DNA of 64,000 bases. Origin: JADJOY01 sp016713535 [NCBI: Deltaproteobacteria bacterium] (GTDB taxonomy: Bacteria; JADJOY01). The position numbers were made by a program, and so were the translations under genes. The notes under the pieces are model-generated. The model was given only the letters and a program-made list of their open reading frames with translations, did not search any database and was not told where the DNA came from. Positions 60,446-64,000 of this stretch are shown here, in pieces (position 1 is the first letter of the stretch; each line of letters opens with the position of its first letter). The stretch covers positions 166,640 through 230,639 of the forward strand of contig JADJOY010000001.1 of the NCBI GenBank assembly GCA_016713535.1, written 5' to 3'.

Positions 60446-60994
60446 ATGATCGCATCGGCGCAGGGTTCCCGAGTGACACAGGGCCTGGGGCTGACCCTCA
60501 CCCTCACCGCGCTCGCGGCCGCGGTGGTATTCCCGGGCCAGACCGAGGCCGCGATCATGAACTCCGTGTACTCGCTGGTGGTGCTGGGTGGGGTGGTGCT
60601 CTTCCTGCGCGGACGCGCGATCGCTCCCGAGGCGCCGAGCTCGCCAGGCTCGCGCGGGCTGGTGGTGGCGGGCCTCGTGGTGGGCGCCGTCGCCGCGCTC
60701 GTCACGAACGGTGTGCTGATGCCGCCTGGCGCGGATTCGAAGGGTGTCTACGGGATCGGGATCGGCCTCCTGCTCGTGGGCCTCGGCCTCGTCCACCGCG
60801 GTCACGCCACCGCGGCGGGTCACCGCCAGGTGCTCGGCTATGCGATCTTCGCGGCGGCCGTCGGCGCCGCTGGCCTGCTGCTCTACAAGCGGGTCCAGGG
60901 CTTTTCGCTGCTCGCCTTCCCGATCGGCGCCGCAGGGGTGTGGGCCGCGCTGGTCCTCGCCCTCGGCGACGGCAAGTCGCAGCGCGGCGGGTGA
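60446..60994 (+). CDS. Small polytopic membrane protein
   Basis: 182 residues with about six hydrophobic helices (LGLTLTLTALAAAVVFPG, YSLVVLGGVVLFLRG, LVVAGLVVGAVAALVTNGVL, GIGIGLLLVGLGLVHRG, and two more). No family is recognised. Good site aggga before the ATG. It stands alone, convergent with the MFS gene. Confidence 0.65.
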   Translation: MIASAQGSRVTQGLGLTLTLTALAAAVVFPGQTEAAIMNSVYSLVVLGGVVLFLRGRAIAPEAPSSPGSRGLVVAGLVVGAVAALVTNGVLMPPGADSKGVYGIGIGLLLVGLGLVHRGHATAAGHRQVLGYAIFAAAVGAAGLLLYKRVQGFSLLAFPIGAAGVWAALVLALGDGKSQRGG

Positions 60995-61050
60995 GCGGAC
61001 CGGCGCGCCGCGTCGGCCCGAGGCGGGAGGCCCTCGCGCCGGGTTCGCGA

Positions 61051-62514
61051 TCAGGCCCCGAGGGCCGCGCCGTGCGGATCGCTCGCAGCCAGTGACCGAG
61101 GGAGCGCCACCAGGGCGAGCCCCGCGGCCACGAGCGCCGCGCCGACCGCGAACGTCACGCGCATGCCCGTGGCGAGGGCGTCGGGCGGCGCGCTCGCCGG
61201 GTCGTGGGAGCCGGAGGCCAACGCGAACACCGCGCCCATGACGGCCGTGCCGGTCACGAGGCCCAGGTTCCGCGCCAGGTTGAGCAGGCCGGCCACGTGG
61301 CCGCGCTCGCGCGCGCTCACGCCGCGCATGACGGCGGTGTTGTTGGCGGTCTGGAAGAGCGCGTAGCTCGCCGTCAGCACCACGATCGGCGCGACGTAGC
61401 CCGGGACGCCGAGCGTCACGGAGGGCGAGGCCAGCGCGAGACACGCCGCGGCGATCCCGGTGAGCCCCACCGCGCTGGTGCGGCGGGTGCCGTAGCGATC
61501 CACGAGCCGCCCGGCCGGCGCGGCGGTGAGCGCCGCGACCGCGGGACCGGCCGACATGACGAGCCCCACCACGCGCGCGTCGAGGCCGAGGGCGCGCGAG
61601 AGATAGAAGGGGCCGACGACGAGCGTCGCCATCAGCACCGTGGCGACCACCGCGCTCGCGGCGAGGCCCGCGCTGCGCGCCGGCTCACGCAGCGCGCGGG
61701 TGCGGATCAGCGGCGAGGCCGCGCGCCGTTCGGTCCGCACGAAGAGCGCGGCGCCGAGCGCGGCCGCTGCCAGCAGCGCGCCGTTGGTCGCGCCGAGGTG
61801 GCCCCGGCCGAGCGTCGTCGCCAGGCCGTACGCGGCGAGCGTCGCCGCGAGCAGCAGCGTGCCCGCGAGCGCGGAGCGGGACGGGACGGTGCCCGTGCGT
61901 GCCGCCCGGCCGCTCGGGTCCGCGGGGAGCGCACGCTGCGCGAGGAACGCGGCCGCGAGCGCGAGCGGCACGTTGACCAGGAAGATCGAGCGCCAGCCCA
62001 GCGCGTGGATCAACACGCCGCCCAGCGACGGGCCGAGTGCGGTGCCGACGGCCGAGGTGGTGCCGAGGAGCCCCATCGCGCGGCCGGTCTCGGCCTGGGG
62101 GACGAGGTCACCGACGAGCGCGACCGAGAGCGCCATCATGGCCGCGGCGCCGAGGCCCTGGACCGCGCGCGCGACGATCACCACCCACAAGGCGGGAGCG
62201 AGTCCGCTGAGCGCCGAGCCCAGCGTGAACGTCACGAGCCCGGCGACGAGCAGCCGCCTGCGGCCGAGGCGGTCGCCGAGCCGGCCGATCACCACCACCG
62301 TCGACGTCACCGCGAGCAGGTAGGCGAGCACGATCCACTGCACCGTCTGGAACGGCGCGCCGAGCTCGTGCGCCAAGGTCGGGAGCGCGACGTTCGCGAT
62401 GCTGGTGCCGAGCGACGAGAGCAGCATCGCGAGTGCCAGGGCGGCGAGGGCCGCGCGCCGCGGGCGGGCCGCGGCGTCGTCGTCGGGATTCGAGTCGGAA
62501 CGAGTGAGTGTCAT
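61051..62514 (-). CDS. MFS transporter, DHA2 (14-helix) drug exporter type
   Basis: 487 residues. Motif A is GRLGDRLGRRRLLVAG after helix 2, and motif C-like GTALGPSLGGVLIHALGW lies in helix 5, as in proton-driven multidrug exporters of the EmrB/QacA group. About 14 helices are visible. It is divergent from the LysR gene, the expected regulator. Confidence 0.9.
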   Translation of the reverse strand: MTLTRSDSNPDDDAAARPRRAALAALALAMLLSSLGTSIANVALPTLAHELGAPFQTVQWIVLAYLLAVTSTVVVIGRLGDRLGRRRLLVAGLVTFTLGSALSGLAPALWVVIVARAVQGLGAAAMMALSVALVGDLVPQAETGRAMGLLGTTSAVGTALGPSLGGVLIHALGWRSIFLVNVPLALAAAFLAQRALPADPSGRAARTGTVPSRSALAGTLLLAATLAAYGLATTLGRGHLGATNGALLAAAALGAALFVRTERRAASPLIRTRALREPARSAGLAASAVVATVLMATLVVGPFYLSRALGLDARVVGLVMSAGPAVAALTAAPAGRLVDRYGTRRTSAVGLTGIAAACLALASPSVTLGVPGYVAPIVVLTASYALFQTANNTAVMRGVSARERGHVAGLLNLARNLGLVTGTAVMGAVFALASGSHDPASAPPDALATGMRVTFAVGAALVAAGLALVALPRSLAASDPHGAALGA

Positions 62515-62604
62515 CGGTGTCTCCGTGGGTGGCGGCCCCGGGGATGCGATGGGCCGACGCGACGCAACCTACGGCCACTCCAGGGATGGCGGAAGACGCA
62601 CGTG

Positions 62605-62623
62605 ACGCACTTCATCCGTGCGT
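62605..62623. promoter_or_regulatory. Inverted repeat, candidate LysR operator
   Basis: ACGCAC and GTGCGT flank 7 nt (TTCATCC), midway between the divergent MFS and LysR starts, where a LysR dimer would bind. Confidence 0.5.
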
Positions 62624-62635
62624 TTGACGCCATGT

Positions 62636-63568
62636 ATGCACGAGGCTACCGTCGGGCCCGTGGCGACACCCGACCTCAACCTGCTGGTCGCGCTGGAGGT
62701 GCTGCTCGAGGAGCGCAGCGTGGCCGCGGCGGCGCGCCGGCTGCGGCTCAGCCCGTCGGCGATGAGCCGCACCCTCGCGCGGCTGCGGGCCGCCACGGGC
62801 GACCCGCTGCTCGCACGTGCAGGGCGGGCGCTGGTGCCGACGCCGCGCGCCCTCGAGCTCCGCGATCGCGTCGGTCCGCTGGTGCGCGACGCCGAGGCGG
62901 TGCTCGGACCCGCGGCGGTGATCGACCTCGCCAGGCTCGAGCGCACGTTCACGCTGCGCAGCAGCGAGGGCTTCGTCGAGACGTTCGGGCCGGAGATCCT
63001 CGCGCGGGTGCGCCGCGAGGCGCCCAGGGTCCGGCTGCGGTTCCTGCAGAAGCCCGACAAGGCGAGCGAGCCGCTGCGCGAGGGGAGCGTGGACCTCGAG
63101 ACCGGCGTGGTCGGCAGGTCGACAGGCCCCGAGGTGATCGCGCAGGCGATCTTCCGCGACCGCTTCGTCGGCGTCGTGCGCGCCGACCATGCCCTTGCGC
63201 GGGGGCGCATGACGGCGGCGCGCTACGCGGGCGCCGAGCACGTCGTGGCGTCGCGGCCCACCCGCGACCCGGGGCCGATCGAGCGCGCGCTGGAGCCGCT
63301 CGGACTGGCGCGCGAGGTCACCGTGGAGGTCGGCGGGTTCGCGACCGCGCTGGCGCTCGCGCGGGCCACCGAGCTGGTCGCGACGGTTCCGGAGCGGCAC
63401 ACCGCCCCGTTGCGCGCCGGGATGCAGAGCTTCGCGCTGCCGTTCGAGGTGCCCGGGATCACGGTCTCGCTGCTCTGGCACCCGCGCCTCGGCGCGGACC
63501 CGGCGCACCGCTGGCTGCGCCAGTGTGTCCGCGAGGTGTGCGCCGCGCGCGACCGTTCGCGCCGGTGA
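62636..63568 (+). CDS. LysR-family transcriptional regulator
   Basis: 310 residues. The DNA-binding domain reads NLLVALEVLLEERSVAAAARRLRLSPSAMSRTLARLR, and the effector domain starts at RTFTLRSSEGFVETFGPEIL with LREGSVDLETGV, as in NodD/LinR-like members. ATG 62636 is used; GTG 62618 falls inside the operator and is less likely. Divergent from the MFS exporter it presumably controls. Confidence 0.88.
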   Translation: MHEATVGPVATPDLNLLVALEVLLEERSVAAAARRLRLSPSAMSRTLARLRAATGDPLLARAGRALVPTPRALELRDRVGPLVRDAEAVLGPAAVIDLARLERTFTLRSSEGFVETFGPEILARVRREAPRVRLRFLQKPDKASEPLREGSVDLETGVVGRSTGPEVIAQAIFRDRFVGVVRADHALARGRMTAARYAGAEHVVASRPTRDPGPIERALEPLGLAREVTVEVGGFATALALARATELVATVPERHTAPLRAGMQSFALPFEVPGITVSLLWHPRLGADPAHRWLRQCVREVCAARDRSRR

Positions 63569-63870
63569 CCGGTTCCAGCACCGCACCTGCGCCGCGGATC
63601 CGCGCGGCGCGGGGCCGTAACACCCTCACGAGCCGCGGCGCTGGGAGCCTGTCGCGGCGCGAAGCGCGACGCGCTCCTCGCCCGGATCATTCGCGAACGA
63701 TGCACGGCCGCCGGGACGTCCGCCCGCGATTCTGGCCTGCGACGGGGGACGGAGCCCCCGTCGCTACGACGACGGATCGTCGTCGAGGTTTTCGTAGGGC
63801 GGGGGCCTCCGGGCCCCCGCCACAGCGGGTTTGAATCGAATCCGCAACGAACGCTCGTGGATGACCCGGG
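63569..63870. other. 302-bp intergenic region with two strong hairpins
   Basis: It lies between convergent genes and has no credible coding frame. Two GC-rich hairpins follow each other at 63739-63764 and about 63799-63822. Confidence 0.5.
63739..63764. repeat. Dispersed palindromic repeat, copy 3
   Basis: GCGACGGGGG pairs perfectly with CCCCCGTCGC around ACGGAG. It is the most regular copy of the family also seen at 22250 and 49806. A second hairpin (GGCGGGGGCC with GGCCCCCGCC) follows within 60 bp, so the pair may act as a terminator or REP-like element. Confidence 0.5.
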
Positions 63871-64000
63871 CTAGTAGACCCCCGGCACGATGTGCCAGCG
63901 CACCTGCTCGCGGTAGGCCTTCCAGTCGTCGCCGTACTTCTGCGCGCAGTGGCGGTCGTCGCGCCAGTCGCGATGGATCAGCAGGATCACGAAGGCGGCG
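63871..64000 (-). CDS. C-terminus of an ERG4/ERG24-type sterol reductase-like membrane enzyme (cut by window edge)
   Basis: The last 42 codons are visible. A membrane-helix end (FVILLIHRDWRDDRHC) is followed by KYGDDWKAYREQV and the terminal HIVPGVY. This matches the C-terminal KYGxxWxxYxxxVxxxxxPxxY signature of delta-14/delta-7/delta-24 sterol reductases and their DUF1295 relatives, which reduce a lipid double bond with NADPH. A related isoprenylcysteine methyltransferase-fold protein cannot be excluded from this fragment. Confidence 0.55.
   Translation of the reverse strand, partial: AAFVILLIHRDWRDDRHCAQKYGDDWKAYREQVRWHIVPGVY

Overview
The window is about 70% G+C, gene-dense DNA with long runs of same-strand genes, many GTG starts and many 1-11 bp gene overlaps. 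It carries bacterial lipid metabolism (acyl-CoA dehydrogenases, SDRs, thiolases, MaoC hydratases, a WS/DGAT acyltransferase), a one-component or histidine-kinase style of regulation, and Cys-bearing lipoproteins. This fits a large-genome, high-GC bacterium of the Myxococcota / Binatota / former Deltaproteobacteria type; the sequence alone does not settle the phylum. No rRNA, tRNA, CRISPR array, integrase or transposase was seen. About sixteen genes are interrupted by single-base indels, mostly in G/C runs, a pattern that looks more like uncorrected long-read assembly error than gene decay.

Layout. 1-17 kb: surface polysaccharide genes (two glycosyltransferases, a methyltransferase, a GT87-like membrane protein), an epimerase, a PAS histidine kinase, a lipid-storage island (SDR, alpha/beta hydrolase, WS/DGAT acyltransferase, SDR), a LysR regulator divergent from a PNPOx-like gene, and a propeller-like secreted protein. 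17.6-22 kb: a lipoprotein, a long acyl-CoA dehydrogenase with an internal deletion, an enoyl-CoA hydratase and an SDR. 22.3-29.5 kb: a minus-strand operon whose content closely matches the mycobacterial cholesterol side-chain (igr/KstR) genes: two ChsE-like acyl-CoA dehydrogenases, ChsH2-like and ChsH1-like hydratases, an Ltp2-like aldol-lyase, a FadA5-like thiolase and an SDR.

29.5-30.04 kb is a divergent control region holding two TNNAACNNGTTNNA palindromes that match the published KstR operator consensus. From there two small proteins and then seven paralogous CrtI/RetSat-type FAD oxidoreductases follow (30.7-46.8 kb): five on the plus strand and two on the minus strand. Interspersed are a ferritin-like helical protein, a methyltransferase, an acetoacetate decarboxylase-family protein and a second pair of acyl-CoA dehydrogenases. 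With a sterol-reductase-like C-terminus at the right edge, this suggests a sterol or isoprenoid lipid-modification and degradation locus, and the oxidoreductase array is the best candidate for an undescribed system.

46.9-64 kb is accessory: an FGE-fold protein with an unknown membrane partner, a GGDEF diguanylate cyclase, an AraC regulator divergent from an RND/MMPL exporter (with a clear 21-bp-phased direct-repeat operator between them), a membrane sulfatase-like hydrolase, a cupin plus dienelactone hydrolase pair divergent from a GlxA-type regulator (with a nested palindrome between), a small membrane protein, an MFS exporter divergent from a LysR regulator, and a hairpin-rich intergenic region.
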